DNA of 64,000 nucleotides from Shewanella violacea DSS12. GTDB lineage: Bacteria > Pseudomonadota > Gammaproteobacteria > Enterobacterales > Shewanellaceae. This document shows positions 21,210 through 32,634 of this stretch, piece by piece. Location: positions 3,728,500 to 3,792,499 of the forward strand of contig NC_014012.1 of NCBI RefSeq assembly GCF_000091325.1, read 5' to 3'. The notes under the pieces were generated by a model that did no database searches, was not told where the DNA came from, and was given only the letters and a program-made list of their open reading frames with translations. The position numbers were made by a program, and so were the translations under genes. The number at the start of each line of letters is the position of its first letter. Positions within the stretch are counted from its first letter, which is position 1.

Positions 21210-21233
21210 AAAAGGCCGCAAATGCGGCCTTTT
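21210..21233 (-). terminator. carB terminator
   Basis: AAAAGGCCGCA-AA-TGCGGCCTTTT, 18 bases after the carB stop; symmetrical flanks. Confidence 0.85.
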
Positions 21234-21250
21234 CTCTCAAGTATCGAATC

Positions 21251-24200
21251 TTACTTGATACGTTTATGCAGCTCTTGTATCGAAGTCACAGTGCTTCTAT
21301 CATCGGCAGCATGCGCCATACATGTCGCAAATGCGGCATTCAAGGTCGTTGTATAATCGACCTTGTATCGCAATGCACCGCGTCGCAGTTGACGAGAATC
21401 TTCAATCGCCTGACGACCTTCGGTGGTGTTAACGATATAGGTGTATTCACCATTCTTGATACGGTCAAGAATATGAGGACGCCCTTCATGTACCTTGTTA
21501 ACCAGACGAGGATTGATTCCAGCCTCACCCAAGACAACTGCGGTACCATGAGTTGCATCAATTTCATAACCCAGTGCAATCAGGTTAGAAGCTAATTCCG
21601 CTACCCTTTGCTTATCGCTATCACGAACCGATAGCAAAGCACGACCTGACTTAGGCACGGCCGCTGTAGCGCCAAGTTGTGCCTTAGCATATGCTTCAGC
21701 GAAAGTATCACCTATACCCATCACCTCACCAGTAGAACGCATCTCAGGGCCGAGCAGAGGATCGACGCCTGGGAACTTGTTAAACGGTAAAACAACTTCT
21801 TTCACCGAGAAGTATGGAGGAATCACTTCCTTGGTAAAATTTTGCGACTTTAGGCTTTGACCCGCCATCACACGAGCGGCTATCTTAGCTAAAGGTACGC
21901 CAGTTGCCTTAGAGACAAATGGTACAGTACGTGCGGCGCGTGGGTTAACTTCGATCATATAGATCTCATCATCCTTCACGGCAAACTGCACATTCATCAA
22001 GCCAATAACTCCAAGTTCTATGGCCAGTTTACCCACCTGCTCACGCATGCGGTTCTGAACATCTTCACTTAGACTATAGGGAGGTAATGAACAACCTGAA
22101 TCACCCGAGTGTACGCCAGCCTGCTCAATATGCTCCATGATAGAGCCGATAACCACAGTCTCACCATCACAGATAGCATCGATATCGATCTCGATAGCAT
22201 TATCTAAGAAACGGTCAAGCAATACAGGAGAGGAGTTTGACACGCTCACGGCTTCGTTGAAGTAGCGACGTAAATCTTGCTCATCGTAGACTATCTCCAT
22301 CGCACGACCACCAAGTACATAAGATGGACGAACCACTAGGGGATAACCGATACGCTCAGCCGAGATAATGGCACTTTCGACAGTCGTGACCGTCTCGTTT
22401 TCAGGCTGTTTCATCTCCAGACGCTGAATCGCCTTCTGGAAACGCTCTCTGTCTTCGGCGCGGTCAATAGCATCCGGGCTAGTACCGATTATAGGTACGC
22501 CGGCAGCTTCGAGTTCACGAGCTAACTTAAGCGGTGTTTGACCACCATACTGCACGATAACGCCCTTAGGCTTCTCGATACGAACAATCTCGAGCACATC
22601 TTCCAGAGTGACAGATTCAAAATAAAGTCTGTCTGACGTGTCGTAATCCGTTGATACTGTCTCAGGGTTACAGTTGACCATGATGGTCTCATAACCGTCT
22701 TCACGCAACGCCATAGCCGCATGAACACAACAATAATCGAACTCGATTCCCTGGCCAATTCTGTTTGGTCCGCCACCTAAGATCATGATCTTGTCACGAT
22801 TAGATGGATTCGCCTCACACTCTTCCTCATAGGTAGAGTACATATAAGCGGTATCGGTCGAGAACTCGGCGGCGCAAGTATCGACGCGCTTATACACAGG
22901 ATGAATCTCAAGCTTATGACGTAACTTGCGAACTTCTGCCTCATTGACACCAAGCAGATCTGACAAACGTAAATCAGAGAAGCCTTTACGCTTAAGCTGG
23001 CGTAAGAAGACTTCATTCAGACCTGACATGCCAGAGTCTTTAACCTGAGTTTCAAAATTAAGCAGATCTTGTATCTGTACTAGGAACCAAGGGTCGACAT
23101 TAGTCATCTCGAAGATATCATCGATAGAAAGACCGGCGCGGAAGGCATCGGCAATATACCAAATTCTGTCTGCGCCAGGCTCAGTGAGCTCGTGGCGAAT
23201 TCTTTTCATCGCATCGGCACTTTCGATATCGATAATTGGATCTAGGCCATTCTTACCGACTTCGAGTCCACGCAATGCTTTTTGCAGTGATTCCTGGAAC
23301 GTACGGCCAATGGACATCACTTCACCAACCGACTTCATCTGAGTGGTTAGACGGTCATTTGCACCGGCAAACTTCTCGAAGTTGAAACGTGGCATTTTGG
23401 TAACCACATAATCGATAGCTGGCTCGAATGAAGCAGGGGTACTACCGCCTGTGATGTCATTATTAAGCTCATCGAGCGTGTAACCAACTGCCAGCTTAGC
23501 GGCGATTTTAGCAATCGGGAAGCCCGTCGCCTTAGACGCTAATGCTGAAGAGCGTGATACTCTTGGGTTCATCTCGATGATAACCATGCGGCCATCTTTC
23601 GGATTGATGCCGAACTGTACGTTAGAACCGCCTGTCTCCACACCGATTTCACGCAGAACCGCAATCGAAGCATTACGCATCAACTGATATTCTTTATCCG
23701 TCAGTGTCTGAGCTGGAGCCACAGTGATCGAGTCGCCTGTGTGCACGCCCATGGCATCGAAGTTCTCGATAGAGCAGACTATGATGCAGTTATCATTCTT
23801 GTCACGCACCACTTCCATCTCGTACTCTTTCCAACCGATAAGCGACTCATCGATTAGCAGCTCGCTGGTTGGCGACAGGTCCAATCCTTGAGTACAGATC
23901 TCTTCGAATTCTTCGATGTTATAAGCAATACCGCCGCCGCTGCCACCCATGGTGAAAGACGGGCGAATAATACACGGAAAGCCCAATGTTTCCTGCACCG
24001 CGAATGCCTCTGCCATCGTATGGGCAAAACCCGCACGTGGACACTCAAGGCCGATGGCTTTCATCGCCTTATCGAAACGACCACGGTCTTCGGCTTTATC
24101 GATAGCATCGGCTGTTGCGCCAATCATCTCGACATTAAACTCTTTCAGCACACCCTTGCTTTCCAGCTCCAGTGCACAGTTAAGCGCCGTCTGGCCACCC

Positions 24201-24469
24201 ATGGTAGGCAGAATCGCATCAGGACGCTCTTTAGCGATAATGTTACGAACAACTTCCCAATGAATTGGCTCGATATAGGTCGCATCGGCCATCTCTGGAT
24301 CTGTCATTATCGTGGCAGGGTTAGAGTTAACAAGAATAACTCGATAACCTTCTTCACGAAGCGCTTTACACGCCTGGGCACCGGAGTAATCAAACTCACA
24401 TGCCTGACCGATAACGATCGGACCCGCACCCAGGATAAGAATACTTTTTATATCTGTACGTTTTGGCAT
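21251..24469 (-). CDS. carB: Carbamoyl-phosphate synthase large subunit
   Basis: CarB uses ammonia from CarA, bicarbonate and two ATP to make carbamoyl phosphate for arginine and pyrimidine synthesis. The 1072 residues show the expected internal duplication: two N-terminal-type ATP-grasp halves ([20 protein letters not shown] and, near residue 555, [20 protein letters not shown]), each with a glycine-rich ATP loop ([21 protein letters not shown]), and a C-terminal MGS-like allosteric domain from about 935. It follows carA by 19 bases. Length and motifs are normal. Confidence 0.98.
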   Translation of the reverse strand: MPKRTDIKSILILGAGPIVIGQACEFDYSGAQACKALREEGYRVILVNSNPATIMTDPEMADATYIEPIHWEVVRNIIAKERPDAILPTMGGQTALNCALELESKGVLKEFNVEMIGATADAIDKAEDRGRFDKAMKAIGLECPRAGFAHTMAEAFAVQETLGFPCIIRPSFTMGGSGGGIAYNIEEFEEICTQGLDLSPTSELLIDESLIGWKEYEMEVVRDKNDNCIIVCSIENFDAMGVHTGDSITVAPAQTLTDKEYQLMRNASIAVLREIGVETGGSNVQFGINPKDGRMVIIEMNPRVSRSSALASKATGFPIAKIAAKLAVGYTLDELNNDITGGSTPASFEPAIDYVVTKMPRFNFEKFAGANDRLTTQMKSVGEVMSIGRTFQESLQKALRGLEVGKNGLDPIIDIESADAMKRIRHELTEPGADRIWYIADAFRAGLSIDDIFEMTNVDPWFLVQIQDLLNFETQVKDSGMSGLNEVFLRQLKRKGFSDLRLSDLLGVNEAEVRKLRHKLEIHPVYKRVDTCAAEFSTDTAYMYSTYEEECEANPSNRDKIMILGGGPNRIGQGIEFDYCCVHAAMALREDGYETIMVNCNPETVSTDYDTSDRLYFESVTLEDVLEIVRIEKPKGVIVQYGGQTPLKLARELEAAGVPIIGTSPDAIDRAEDRERFQKAIQRLEMKQPENETVTTVESAIISAERIGYPLVVRPSYVLGGRAMEIVYDEQDLRRYFNEAVSVSNSSPVLLDRFLDNAIEIDIDAICDGETVVIGSIMEHIEQAGVHSGDSGCSLPPYSLSEDVQNRMREQVGKLAIELGVIGLMNVQFAVKDDEIYMIEVNPRAARTVPFVSKATGVPLAKIAARVMAGQSLKSQNFTKEVIPPYFSVKEVVLPFNKFPGVDPLLGPEMRSTGEVMGIGDTFAEAYAKAQLGATAAVPKSGRALLSVRDSDKQRVAELASNLIALGYEIDATHGTAVVLGEAGINPRLVNKVHEGRPHILDRIKNGEYTYIVNTTEGRQAIEDSRQLRRGALRYKVDYTTTLNAAFATCMAHAADDRSTVTSIQELHKRIK

Positions 24470-24488
24470 TACTTAAACCTTCTCCTGA

Positions 24489-25634
24489 CTACTTGGTGTT
24501 TTGACGATATAGCTCGATAAGTTCAATGAAATGATTGAACAAAGGCGCTGCATCATGAGGACCTGGACTCGCTTCAGGGTGTCCCTGGAAGCTAAACGCA
24601 GGCTTGTCTGTCAAATGTATACCTTGCAATGAGCCATCAAACAGTGACTTATGAGTCACCTTGATGTTGGCTGGCAGGCTAGTTTCATCAGCAGCAAAAC
24701 CGTGGTTTTGGCTGGTGATCATCACATTACCTTTCTCAAGGTCGCTCACCGGGTGGTTAGCACCATGGTGACCAAACTTCATCTTAAGGGTTTTAGCACC
24801 GGAGGCGAGAGCCAACAGCTGATGACCGAGACAGATACCAAAAACAGGGATCTCTGTCTTGAGGATCTCCTGAATAGCCTTGATAGCATAATCACATGGT
24901 TCAGGGTCACCAGGGCCATTCGATAGGAATATCCCATCAGGCTTCATCGCCAACACTTCAGATGCTGGTGTCTGAGCTGGAACCACTGTGACATCACAAC
25001 CGCGATCCACAAGCATACGTAGAATGTTGCGCTTCACACCGTAGTCGTAAGCGACTACCTTGTATTTAAGCTCAGATTCTGGCTTATCTTCGGGTAACCC
25101 ACCGACTAAACGCCAGCTACCGCTACGCCACTGATAGGCTTTATCTGTAGTGACTTCTTTGGCTAAATCCATGCCTTTTAAACCAGGAAACGCTTTCGCT
25201 TCGGCTAATGCCTTAGCAATATCATCCTCTCCGACTAAAATACAGCCCGCTTGCGCACCTTTTTCTCGTAAAATACGAGTCAATTTTCGAGTATCTATAT
25301 CTGCTATACCAACAATATTGTTAGCTTTCAGATATTCACCCAAGCATTGTTGATTGCGAAAGTTACTGGCGAGCAGAGGAAGATCTCTGATGATCAGACC
25401 ACAAGCATGGACTGCATCAGATTCCGTATCTTCATCATTGGTACCTGTGTTACCAATATGAGGATAAGTTAGAGTTACTATCTGGCGAGAATAAGAGGGA
25501 TCTGTCAGGATCTCCTGGTATCCTGTCATTGAAGTGTTAAAAACCACTTCACCAACAGCATGTCCATCGGCACCAATTGCTGTGCCAGAGAATACAGTTC
25601 CATCTTCGAGTACGAGTAAGGCAGACTTTGTCAA
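24489..25634 (-). CDS. carA: Carbamoyl-phosphate synthase small subunit
   Basis: CarA is the glutaminase subunit. I start it at TTG 25634 (reads [15 protein letters not shown]): a strong GGAGGT lies four bases upstream, and the upstream ATG codons overlap or precede that site and add residues not matching the family. This gives 381 residues. The glutamine amidotransferase domain has the nucleophile in [13 protein letters not shown] and the catalytic His/Glu in [13 protein letters not shown]. The N-terminal domain has the family motif [17 protein letters not shown]. It forms an operon with carB. Confidence 0.95.
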   Translation of the reverse strand: MTKSALLVLEDGTVFSGTAIGADGHAVGEVVFNTSMTGYQEILTDPSYSRQIVTLTYPHIGNTGTNDEDTESDAVHACGLIIRDLPLLASNFRNQQCLGEYLKANNIVGIADIDTRKLTRILREKGAQAGCILVGEDDIAKALAEAKAFPGLKGMDLAKEVTTDKAYQWRSGSWRLVGGLPEDKPESELKYKVVAYDYGVKRNILRMLVDRGCDVTVVPAQTPASEVLAMKPDGIFLSNGPGDPEPCDYAIKAIQEILKTEIPVFGICLGHQLLALASGAKTLKMKFGHHGANHPVSDLEKGNVMITSQNHGFAADETSLPANIKVTHKSLFDGSLQGIHLTDKPAFSFQGHPEASPGPHDAAPLFNHFIELIELYRQNTK

Positions 25635-25693
25635 CGCGACCTCCATAAAGAGCCAAGCCACTAAAATATAATGTTTTGTTTGTTTTTAAAAAA

Positions 25694-25722
25694 CCAAAAT
25701 TCGTTAAAATACGAAATTTTGG
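25694..25722 (-). promoter_or_regulatory. AT-rich inverted repeat upstream of carA
   Basis: CCAAAATTCG, nine bases, then CGAAATTTTGG form an imperfect palindrome about 60 bases before the carA start. It does not match the ArgR box. It may be an operator or a leader hairpin; the regulator is not identifiable from sequence alone. Confidence 0.35.
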
Positions 25723-25794
25723 CAAATTCGGACAACTATATACGTGTTTTCTTGGCTTGTCTATAAATTATAAAATTAAATTATCAATAAGTTT

Positions 25795-25958
25795 TGATAA
25801 AACATAACTCCCCTTCTTTTCGCTATCCATGCGATCGGGGATAAATACTCTGACCTCCACGGATGGAGGAAATGCCAAGAAATGTACGGAACATTTCTGG
25901 CTATGTATAAACCCCCTTTTACACCATCCATAGTGTTCGGGGATAAATACTTCCATGT
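25795..25958. repeat. Dispersed GCGATCGGGGATAA-type repeat, carA-dapB gap
   Basis: Two units. GCGATCGGGGATAAATAC at 25832 follows TATCCAT, then CCTCC-ACGGAT-GGAGG and AATGCCAAGAAAT; GTGTTCGGGGATAAATAC at about 25935 follows a second ACCATCCAT. The same words recur at 28.6-28.9 kb. They fall between genes and encode nothing convincing. Confidence 0.75.
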
Positions 25959-25964
25959 ATAAAA

Positions 25965-25987
25965 AAACCGCCTAATTGGCGGTTTTA
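25965..25987 (-). terminator. dapB terminator
   Basis: AAAACCGCC-TAATT-GGCGGTTTT, 12 bases after the dapB stop, with A/T tracts on both sides. Confidence 0.85.
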
Positions 25988-25998
25988 AAAAATAGCTA

Positions 25999-26814
<816 letters not shown>

Positions 26815-26907
26815 CTACTTCCTTAATGCTATCTAGCTAAATTATATAACGAGCAGCTCACCTCTTTATAGTCACAAAAGAGGAACTGATAATTCTGATT
26901 CTAAAAA

Positions 26908-26934
26908 AATGCCTAAGCGTTAGCTTAGGCATTT
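26908..26934 (-). terminator. FKBP gene terminator
   Basis: AAATGCCTAAGC-GTTA-GCTTAGGCATTT (arms overlap a short loop), 13 bases after the gene stop; symmetrical. Confidence 0.8.
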
Positions 26935-26946
26935 AATGATATTGAA

Positions 26947-27564
26947 TTAAAGAATGTCGAGTAATTCGACTTCAAATACCAAGGTACAATAAGGCGGGAT
27001 AGCAGCACCGGCACCACTCTCACCGTATGCTAGTTGATGAGGAACATAGAGCCTCCACTTAGACCCAACAGGCATAAGTTGTAGCGCCTCTGTCCAACCA
27101 GCAATTACACCTGACACAGGAAATTCTGCAGGTTGGTCACGGACCACTGAGCTATCGAATATATCGCCATTGATGAAAGTGCCGTGATAATGAGTACGAA
27201 CCGTTGCATTTAAGCTTGGCTTGTCACCCTTACCTTCATTTAAGATTTCGTATTGAAGGCCTGAATCAAGCGTCACGATTCCATCACGCTTAGCGTTCTC
27301 GCCTAGAAAAGCTTCGCCTTCAGCAGATGCAGCTTCTGCAGCGGCTTCCTGGACTTTCTGAATGCGCTGACTGATCTCAGTAAATGCAGTTTGAAGATCT
27401 GCCATAGCAACTTGGCTCTCTTTACCTTCAAAAGCATCAGATAGACCTAGCTGAACAGCTGAGATATCGATACCTTCAAATGAATTAGCAGCCAGTTGCT
27501 CACCAAGTTGACGACCTACGCCGTAACTTGCTTGCGCTTCAATACTAGTGAACTTGTCAGACAT
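26947..27564 (-). CDS. fklB: FKBP-type peptidyl-prolyl isomerase, FklB/FKBP22-like
   Basis: A 205-residue prolyl isomerase with no signal peptide, so cytoplasmic. The N-terminal helical dimerisation domain (about 1-90, MSDKFTSIEAQASYGVGRQLG) is joined by a long helix to a C-terminal FKBP domain (about 95-205) with FDSSVVRDQPAEFPV, VIAGWTEALQLMPVGSKW and the terminal LVFEVELLDIL. Domain layout and start match FKBP22 (FklB) of E. coli and the Shewanella FKBP22 studied for cold adaptation. It is a single gene with its own terminator. Confidence 0.93.
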   Translation of the reverse strand: MSDKFTSIEAQASYGVGRQLGEQLAANSFEGIDISAVQLGLSDAFEGKESQVAMADLQTAFTEISQRIQKVQEAAAEAASAEGEAFLGENAKRDGIVTLDSGLQYEILNEGKGDKPSLNATVRTHYHGTFINGDIFDSSVVRDQPAEFPVSGVIAGWTEALQLMPVGSKWRLYVPHQLAYGESGAGAAIPPYCTLVFEVELLDIL

Positions 27565-27645
27565 AGTGATTTACTCTCAGTGATTCAATTAATTTCGCGC
27601 GCTAGTTTAACATAATTTAAAAATGTGTTCTTTATAACCTCAAAT

Positions 27646-28446
27646 TTATTTCGAAATCCGACAGCTATTTCGAACTTTATCTTTGCTAGCCAGATAAAGA
27701 GGCATGACTTGCGCCTGCATTTGGCTTAGATCATCGATTCTATGACTGTGTGATGGATGGGTGGACAGTAACTCAGGACCTTGATCCCCTCCCACTTTGG
27801 CCATGTTCAGCCAAAGCTGCATACTTTGACGCGGATCAAATCCCGCTCTCGCCATCAACTCCACCCCCATAATATCCGCCTCGCTCTCCTGCTCACGACC
27901 ATAGGGTAATATAAAGCCGACCTGAGTGCCTAAACCAAGCGCCGCCATATACAAGTCTTTATTACTGACCCCACCGGCACCGAGCGCCGCATCAGCCAAT
28001 TGCATGCCAATCCCAGTCATCTGCGCTCGAGATACCTGCTCATTACTGTGGTTTGCCAGCACATGTGCCACTTCGTGTCCAATGACCGTTGCCAGCTGAT
28101 CTTCATTTTCGGCTATTTTGAGCAAACCAGTATAGACACCGATATGACCTCCAGGTAAAGCGAAGGCATTGACTTGATCTGACTCGAATACCACCACATC
28201 CCACTTGAGTCCCTTATTCGGTAAGACAGCTGTCACACGATTAGCCACACAGTCTACATAAGTCACCAGCTTGTTATTTTTACTCACCTTCTCCTGCTTT
28301 TTTATCTGCTCGAATGAAGAGTCCCCCATCAGGCTTATTTCCTGAGATGAAAACAATAAGGTCTGTCCACGCCCGGTTGGTGATTGATGAGTGGCACAGC
28401 CTGATAAGAGCAAGGCTGATAAAAGTAATACTGGTATAGATTTCAT
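27646..28446 (-). CDS. M48-family metalloprotease, lipoprotein
   Basis: A periplasmic zinc peptidase of the LoiP/YggG-BepA group. I start at ATG 28446 (MKSIPVLLLSALLLSGC), nine codons inside the longest frame, because it begins a clean lipoprotein signal with lipobox LSGC and Cys17. The 266 residues have the zinc motif HEVAH near 124 and the third ligand in EQESEADIMGVELMARAGFDP, typical of M48. Asp is absent at +2 after the Cys (ATH follows), which fits outer-membrane sorting. No TPR repeats follow, so it resembles LoiP more than BepA. The target is unknown. Confidence 0.9.
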   Translation of the reverse strand: MKSIPVLLLSALLLSGCATHQSPTGRGQTLLFSSQEISLMGDSSFEQIKKQEKVSKNNKLVTYVDCVANRVTAVLPNKGLKWDVVVFESDQVNAFALPGGHIGVYTGLLKIAENEDQLATVIGHEVAHVLANHSNEQVSRAQMTGIGMQLADAALGAGGVSNKDLYMAALGLGTQVGFILPYGREQESEADIMGVELMARAGFDPRQSMQLWLNMAKVGGDQGPELLSTHPSHSHRIDDLSQMQAQVMPLYLASKDKVRNSCRISK

Positions 28447-28609
28447 CTGTAGATGGTCCTTTGTCTTAATCATACCGATTGGTATAAGTTCCTAGCTAAA
28501 GAAGTTCTAGTGGCTAGGACCTAGAGCTTATCAAATTCCACAGCATTATCATCACAAAGCAGTTACTTTATTATTACCCTCAGGTTCATTTTAAGCAGGA
28601 AGGTAGAAG

Positions 28610-28935
28610 CTAGAAGGTAGAAGGTTGGGAATGCCGAATAATGCTGGCAGCATTTCAGGTGCCATGCGTTCGGGGATAACGCTTGTTAAAGAAGCGCCAT
28701 GTACAAATTCTTTCTTGTACCTAGACCTACATGGATGTAAGGAATGCCAAGAAATTCTGGGAGCATTTCAGGTGCCATGCGATCGGTGATAACTCTTGTT
28801 AAAAGAGGTCCATATGCAAATTTCCTCAATCGCTGTCCCTGCGATCGGGGATAACTCTTGTTAAAAGAGGTCCATATGCAAATCCCCTCAATCGCTGTCC
28901 CTGCGATCGGGGATAAGCACATCCATGTGCAAATA
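28610..28935. repeat. Cluster of dispersed repeats with 62-bp tandem units, dnaJ downstream region
   Basis: GCGATCGGTGAT at 28779, GCGATCGGGGAT at 28841 and again at 28903 are exactly 62 bases apart. The units between them (AACTCTTGTTAAAAGAGGTC, CATATGCAAAT and CTCAATCGCTGTCCCT) differ at only a few positions. A longer version, with GGAATGCC, AGCATTTCAGGTGCCATGCG and TTCGGGGATAAC, occupies 28630-28700 and recurs at 28740. CTTGTTAAAAGAGG and ATCCATGTGC form small hairpins. Short frames here are repeats, not genes. Confidence 0.85.
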
Positions 28936-28997
28936 CCAAAATTATCCATCCATGCCTTTCTATTAATAAAGGGTGGCATAAGTGTTCCTGACACAAA

Positions 28998-29031
28998 AAA
29001 GCCCCGCTTGCTATCGGCAATGCGGGGCTTT
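28998..29031 (-). terminator. dnaJ terminator
   Basis: AAAGCCCCGC-loop-GCGGGGCTTT with a 14-base inner part containing a further partial pair; 34 bases after the dnaJ stop on the minus strand. Confidence 0.85.
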
Positions 29032-29064
29032 ATCAACTAATTAAATTTCTACTAAGAAATTGAG

Positions 29065-30195
29065 TTAGGTATTTAAATCTTGGAAGAACTTCTTCACACC
29101 GTCGAAGAAACCTTCGGCTTTCGGGCTATGCTTCTTAGAAGCATCCGAGAGTGTCTCATCGAATTCACGTAACAAGTCTTTCTGATGTTCGTTAAGTTTG
29201 ACTGGAGTTTCCATGACAACTTTACACAACAAGTCACCCACAGCATGGCTGCGGACAGACTTAACGCCCTTACCACGCATGCGGAACATACGACCAGTTT
29301 GCGTCTCTGCAGGTATCTTAAGGTTCACCTTGCCATCGAGTGTCGGCACTTCAATCCCACCACCTAGTGCGGCTTTACCGAATGAAATCGGTACTTCACA
29401 ATAGAGGTTATTACCATCACGAACGAAGATTGCGTGTTCACGAACACTCACCTGCACGTAAAGGTCTCCAGGAGGTGCACCGAACTCACCAGCTTCACCT
29501 TCACCAGACAAACGAATTCGATCGCCGTTGTCGACACCGGCCGGGATCTTAACCGACAAGGTCTTGCTCTTCTCTACACGACCTTCACCATGACACTTGT
29601 TACAAGGATCTTTAATGATCTTGCCGCGTCCATAACAGGTAGGACAAGCTTGCTGCACCGCAAAGAAACCTTGACGCATCTGCACTTGGCCTTGACCATG
29701 ACAGGTACCACAAGTTGTTGGCGAGGTGCCCTTCTTAGCGCCGCTGCCTTCACAACCATCACAGGTTGTCAGCTTTGGAATGCGTAACTCTTTAGCCAGA
29801 CCTTTGACCGCTTCTTCCAAAGACAGTTCAAGATTGTAACGCAGATCACTACCACGAGCGGCCTGACGTTGACCACCGCGACGACCACCACCGAAGATGT
29901 CACCAAACACATCACCGAAAACATCACCGAAATCGGCATTGCCACCGAAACCACCACCGCCGCGATTAGGATCGACGCCGGCATGACCAAATTGGTCATA
30001 GGCCGCCTTCTTATCGCTATCGGTAAGGATTTCGTAAGCTTCCTTTATCTCTTTGAAGTTGGCTTCGGCAGTTTTATCGTCTGGATTACGATCCGGATGA
30101 AACTTCATAGCTAAACGCTTATAAGCCTTTTTAATTTCACGTTCGCTGGCATCACGGCCGACGCTTAATACTTCGTAGTAATCTCGCTTTGACAT
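29065..30195 (-). CDS. dnaJ: Chaperone protein DnaJ
   Basis: DnaJ delivers clients to DnaK and stimulates its ATPase. The 376 residues show the J domain (1-70) with the HPD motif in [11 protein letters not shown], a Gly/Phe-rich region (75-110), four CXXCXGXG zinc repeats ([32 protein letters not shown]; about 143-210) and the C-terminal client-binding domains. It is 125 bases downstream of dnaK, with a very stable hairpin between them. Confidence 0.98.
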   Translation of the reverse strand: MSKRDYYEVLSVGRDASEREIKKAYKRLAMKFHPDRNPDDKTAEANFKEIKEAYEILTDSDKKAAYDQFGHAGVDPNRGGGGFGGNADFGDVFGDVFGDIFGGGRRGGQRQAARGSDLRYNLELSLEEAVKGLAKELRIPKLTTCDGCEGSGAKKGTSPTTCGTCHGQGQVQMRQGFFAVQQACPTCYGRGKIIKDPCNKCHGEGRVEKSKTLSVKIPAGVDNGDRIRLSGEGEAGEFGAPPGDLYVQVSVREHAIFVRDGNNLYCEVPISFGKAALGGGIEVPTLDGKVNLKIPAETQTGRMFRMRGKGVKSVRSHAVGDLLCKVVMETPVKLNEHQKDLLREFDETLSDASKKHSPKAEGFFDGVKKFFQDLNT

Positions 30196-30262
30196 ATTCT
30201 CACGCTTTCTTTGCTGATGTGGTAGCTGTTCTAGTCGCTAATCTTGTAGCTCAAATCACAAC

Positions 30263-30294
30263 TACGGGCGTTAGAGTTTCCTCTAACGCCCGTA
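30263..30294 (-). other. Strong dnaK-dnaJ intergenic hairpin
   Basis: TACGGGCGTTAGAG and CTCTAACGCCCGTA form a perfect 14-base stem with a four-base loop, 26 bases after the dnaK stop. On the minus strand it is followed by GTTGTG rather than a U run. It probably sets the dnaK to dnaJ ratio by partial termination or by protecting the dnaK 3' end. Confidence 0.7.
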
Positions 30295-30320
30295 TTCAAT
30301 AATTCAGGGGTTAGCCTATA

Positions 30321-32243
30321 TTATTTCTTGTCATCTTTCACTTCTTCAAACTCGGCATCGACAACATCTTCATCAGGCTTAGCAGCTTGTGCCTCACCTT
30401 CTGGTGCTTGTTGTCCCTGCTCCGCTTGCGCCTTAGCTTGGGCAATTTCCATCAACTTAGACGATGCTTCCATCAGCTCTTGAGTTGATTTCTCGATAGC
30501 TTCTTTGTCTTTACCTTGAATCGCGGTATCAACAGCAGCCATGGCAGCTTCAATCTTCTCTTTCTCTTCAGTTGGCAATGCTTCACCAGCTTCTTCAATC
30601 TGTTTCTTAGTTGCGTGAACCATGCCATCAGCCTGGTTACGAGCCGTTACCAACTCTTCGAACTTAGCATCTTCGTCAGCATGAGCTTCGGCATCACGTA
30701 CCATAGCTTCAACTTCTTCCTCACTAAGACCAGATGAGGCCTTAATGGTGATTTTCTGCTCTTTACCGGTCTTCTTATCGGTAGCCGATACATGCAAGAT
30801 ACCATCGGCATCGATATCGAATGCAACTTCAATCTGTGGAGTACCACGAGGGGCTGACTCGATACCTTCTAGGTTAAATTGACCTAGAGACTTGTTACCG
30901 CTCGATTGCTTACGCTCACCCTGAAGTACGTGAATAGTCACCGCACTCTGGTTATCATCGGCAGTAGAGAATGTTTGGGCTGCTTTAGTCGGGATAGTGG
31001 TGTTCTTCTCGATAAGCTTAGTCATCACGCTACCCATGGTCTCAATACCCAGAGACAGAGGTGTAACGTCGAGTAGCAATACATCTTTCACTTCACCAGA
31101 AAGTACACCGGCTTGAACTGCTGCACCAATGGCAACGGCTTCGTCCGGGTTAACGTCTTGACGAAGTTCTTTACCGAAGAACTCAGAAACCTCGGCGCGA
31201 ACCTTAGGCATACGAGTCTGACCACCAACAAGAATAACCTCGTTGATATCTGAAACAGAAAGGTCTGCATCCGCTAAAGCAACTTTAAGAGGCTCTAGTG
31301 TGCGAGTGATTAGGTCTTCAACCAAAGACTCAAGCTTAGCACGAGTAATTTTAACTACTAAGTGCTTAGGACCAGTCGCATCTGCTGTGATGTAAGGCAG
31401 GTTAACTTCTGTCTGTGATGCACTTGAAAGCTCAATTTTCGCTTTCTCTGCCGCTTCTTTAAGACGCTGCATAGCCAATGGATCGTTACGCAGATCTAGA
31501 CCTTGGTCCTTCTTGAACTCATCGGAAAGATACTTGATCAAACGGTTATCGAAATCTTCACCACCTAAGTGAGTGTCACCGTTAGTCGCAAGAACTTCAA
31601 ATGTCTGCTCACCATCGACACTGTCGATTTCGATGATAGAAATATCGAAGGTACCACCACCTAAATCGTAAACAGCTACGATATTATCGCCTTGCTTCTT
31701 ATCGATTCCGTAAGCCAGTGCAGCAGCAGTAGGCTCGTTGATGATACGCTTAACTTCAAGACCAGCTATACGGCCTGCATCTTTAGTCGCTTGACGCTGT
31801 GAATCGTTGAAGTATGCAGGAACGGTAATAACCGCTTCAGTGACTTCTTCACCTAAGAAATCTTCGGCAGTCTTCTTCATCTTCTTCAAAGTTTCGGCAG
31901 AAACCTGAGGAGGAGCCATCTTCTTACCGTGAGCTTCAACCCATGCATCACCATTATCTGCAGCAATGATATTGAATGGCATGATGTCAACATCACGCTG
32001 AACTTCGTCATCTTTAAAACGACGACCGATAAGACGCTTAATAGCGTAAAAAGTATTAGTCGGGTTTGTCACTGCCTGGCGCTTTGCAGGTTGACCTACC
32101 AAAATCTCATCGCCAGTGTAAGCGATGATAGAAGGGGTCGTACGATCGCCTTCGGCATTTTCCAATACGCGTGGTGTTCCGCCGTCTAATACAGCTACGC
32201 AAGAGTTTGTTGTGCCTAAATCGATACCAATAATTCTGCCCAT
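30321..32243 (-). CDS. dnaK: Chaperone protein DnaK (Hsp70)
   Basis: I start at ATG 32243 ([20 protein letters not shown]), with AGGAG eight bases upstream; the frame stays open 27 codons further but those overlap the promoter. This gives 640 residues. The ATPase domain has the phosphate-1 loop [28 protein letters not shown] and [12 protein letters not shown], then the linker [12 protein letters not shown], the substrate-binding domain and a helical lid. The tail ends [15 protein letters not shown] with the EEVKD motif that contacts DnaJ. It heads dnaK-dnaJ behind a sigma-32 promoter. Confidence 0.99.
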   Translation of the reverse strand: MGRIIGIDLGTTNSCVAVLDGGTPRVLENAEGDRTTPSIIAYTGDEILVGQPAKRQAVTNPTNTFYAIKRLIGRRFKDDEVQRDVDIMPFNIIAADNGDAWVEAHGKKMAPPQVSAETLKKMKKTAEDFLGEEVTEAVITVPAYFNDSQRQATKDAGRIAGLEVKRIINEPTAAALAYGIDKKQGDNIVAVYDLGGGTFDISIIEIDSVDGEQTFEVLATNGDTHLGGEDFDNRLIKYLSDEFKKDQGLDLRNDPLAMQRLKEAAEKAKIELSSASQTEVNLPYITADATGPKHLVVKITRAKLESLVEDLITRTLEPLKVALADADLSVSDINEVILVGGQTRMPKVRAEVSEFFGKELRQDVNPDEAVAIGAAVQAGVLSGEVKDVLLLDVTPLSLGIETMGSVMTKLIEKNTTIPTKAAQTFSTADDNQSAVTIHVLQGERKQSSGNKSLGQFNLEGIESAPRGTPQIEVAFDIDADGILHVSATDKKTGKEQKITIKASSGLSEEEVEAMVRDAEAHADEDAKFEELVTARNQADGMVHATKKQIEEAGEALPTEEKEKIEAAMAAVDTAIQGKDKEAIEKSTQELMEASSKLMEIAQAKAQAEQGQQAPEGEAQAAKPDEDVVDAEFEEVKDDKK

Positions 32244-32295
32244 GGGGTGCTCCTGAAATCTTTTATTTAGTAATGCTAAATTTGTTCTCTGATGG

Positions 32296-32325
32296 ATATA
32301 TGGGGTTAACTGAAACTTTTTCAAG
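32296..32325 (-). promoter_or_regulatory. Sigma-32 heat-shock promoter of dnaK
   Basis: The minus strand reads CTTGAAA, 13 bases, then CCCCATATAT, ending 52 bases before the dnaK start. This matches the heat-shock consensus CTTGAAA / CCCCATNT almost exactly, and E. coli dnaK is a classic sigma-32 gene. Confidence 0.9.
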
Positions 32326-32634
32326 CCTGAGATTAAGTTTGTAAGAAATAGTTCTTAAGAATTTTATCTCAGCGAATGACTTATCATATCAAGTTTCACC
32401 TTGGCGCTAACCGGCCCCACAATCTCGCCTTATCCCCTATATTGGGCCGTTTACATTGATTACAAGTGTCAATAGATAAAAATTTGCACACTTGAGCATT
32501 TTTTTGACCCGTAACGCAAATTCACAATAATAAATACAGTATAATGAATGCAATTAAAGAGTGCGTGCTCTGCGGCTTAAATATATAGCTGGGAAATCGT
32601 GTTGTCGTCTCTGCTGTAGTTAAGAGTAAAATCA
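32326..32634. other. Intergenic region, dnaK to transporter gene
   Basis: About 310 bases upstream of both divergent genes. Apart from the dnaK promoter at its left border, a TATAAT at 32540-32545 is seen on the plus strand, but TTGACC lies 30 bases before it, too far to pair. No ORF or repeat is supported. Confidence 0.3.

Noticed and set aside
25694..25722. ArgR box upstream of carA
   Set aside because: The palindrome does not match the ArgR consensus TGAAT-N-ATTCA; only reported as an unassigned inverted repeat.
28779..28915. Possible CRISPR array (62-base periodicity)
   Set aside because: The full unit repeats, with no variable spacers; no cas genes are in the window.
28686..29040. Short frames of 60-116 codons on both strands downstream of dnaJ
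   Set aside because: They lie wholly in the dispersed repeat cluster; their repeated peptide pattern follows the 62-bp DNA repeat, and there is no ribosome binding site or family match.
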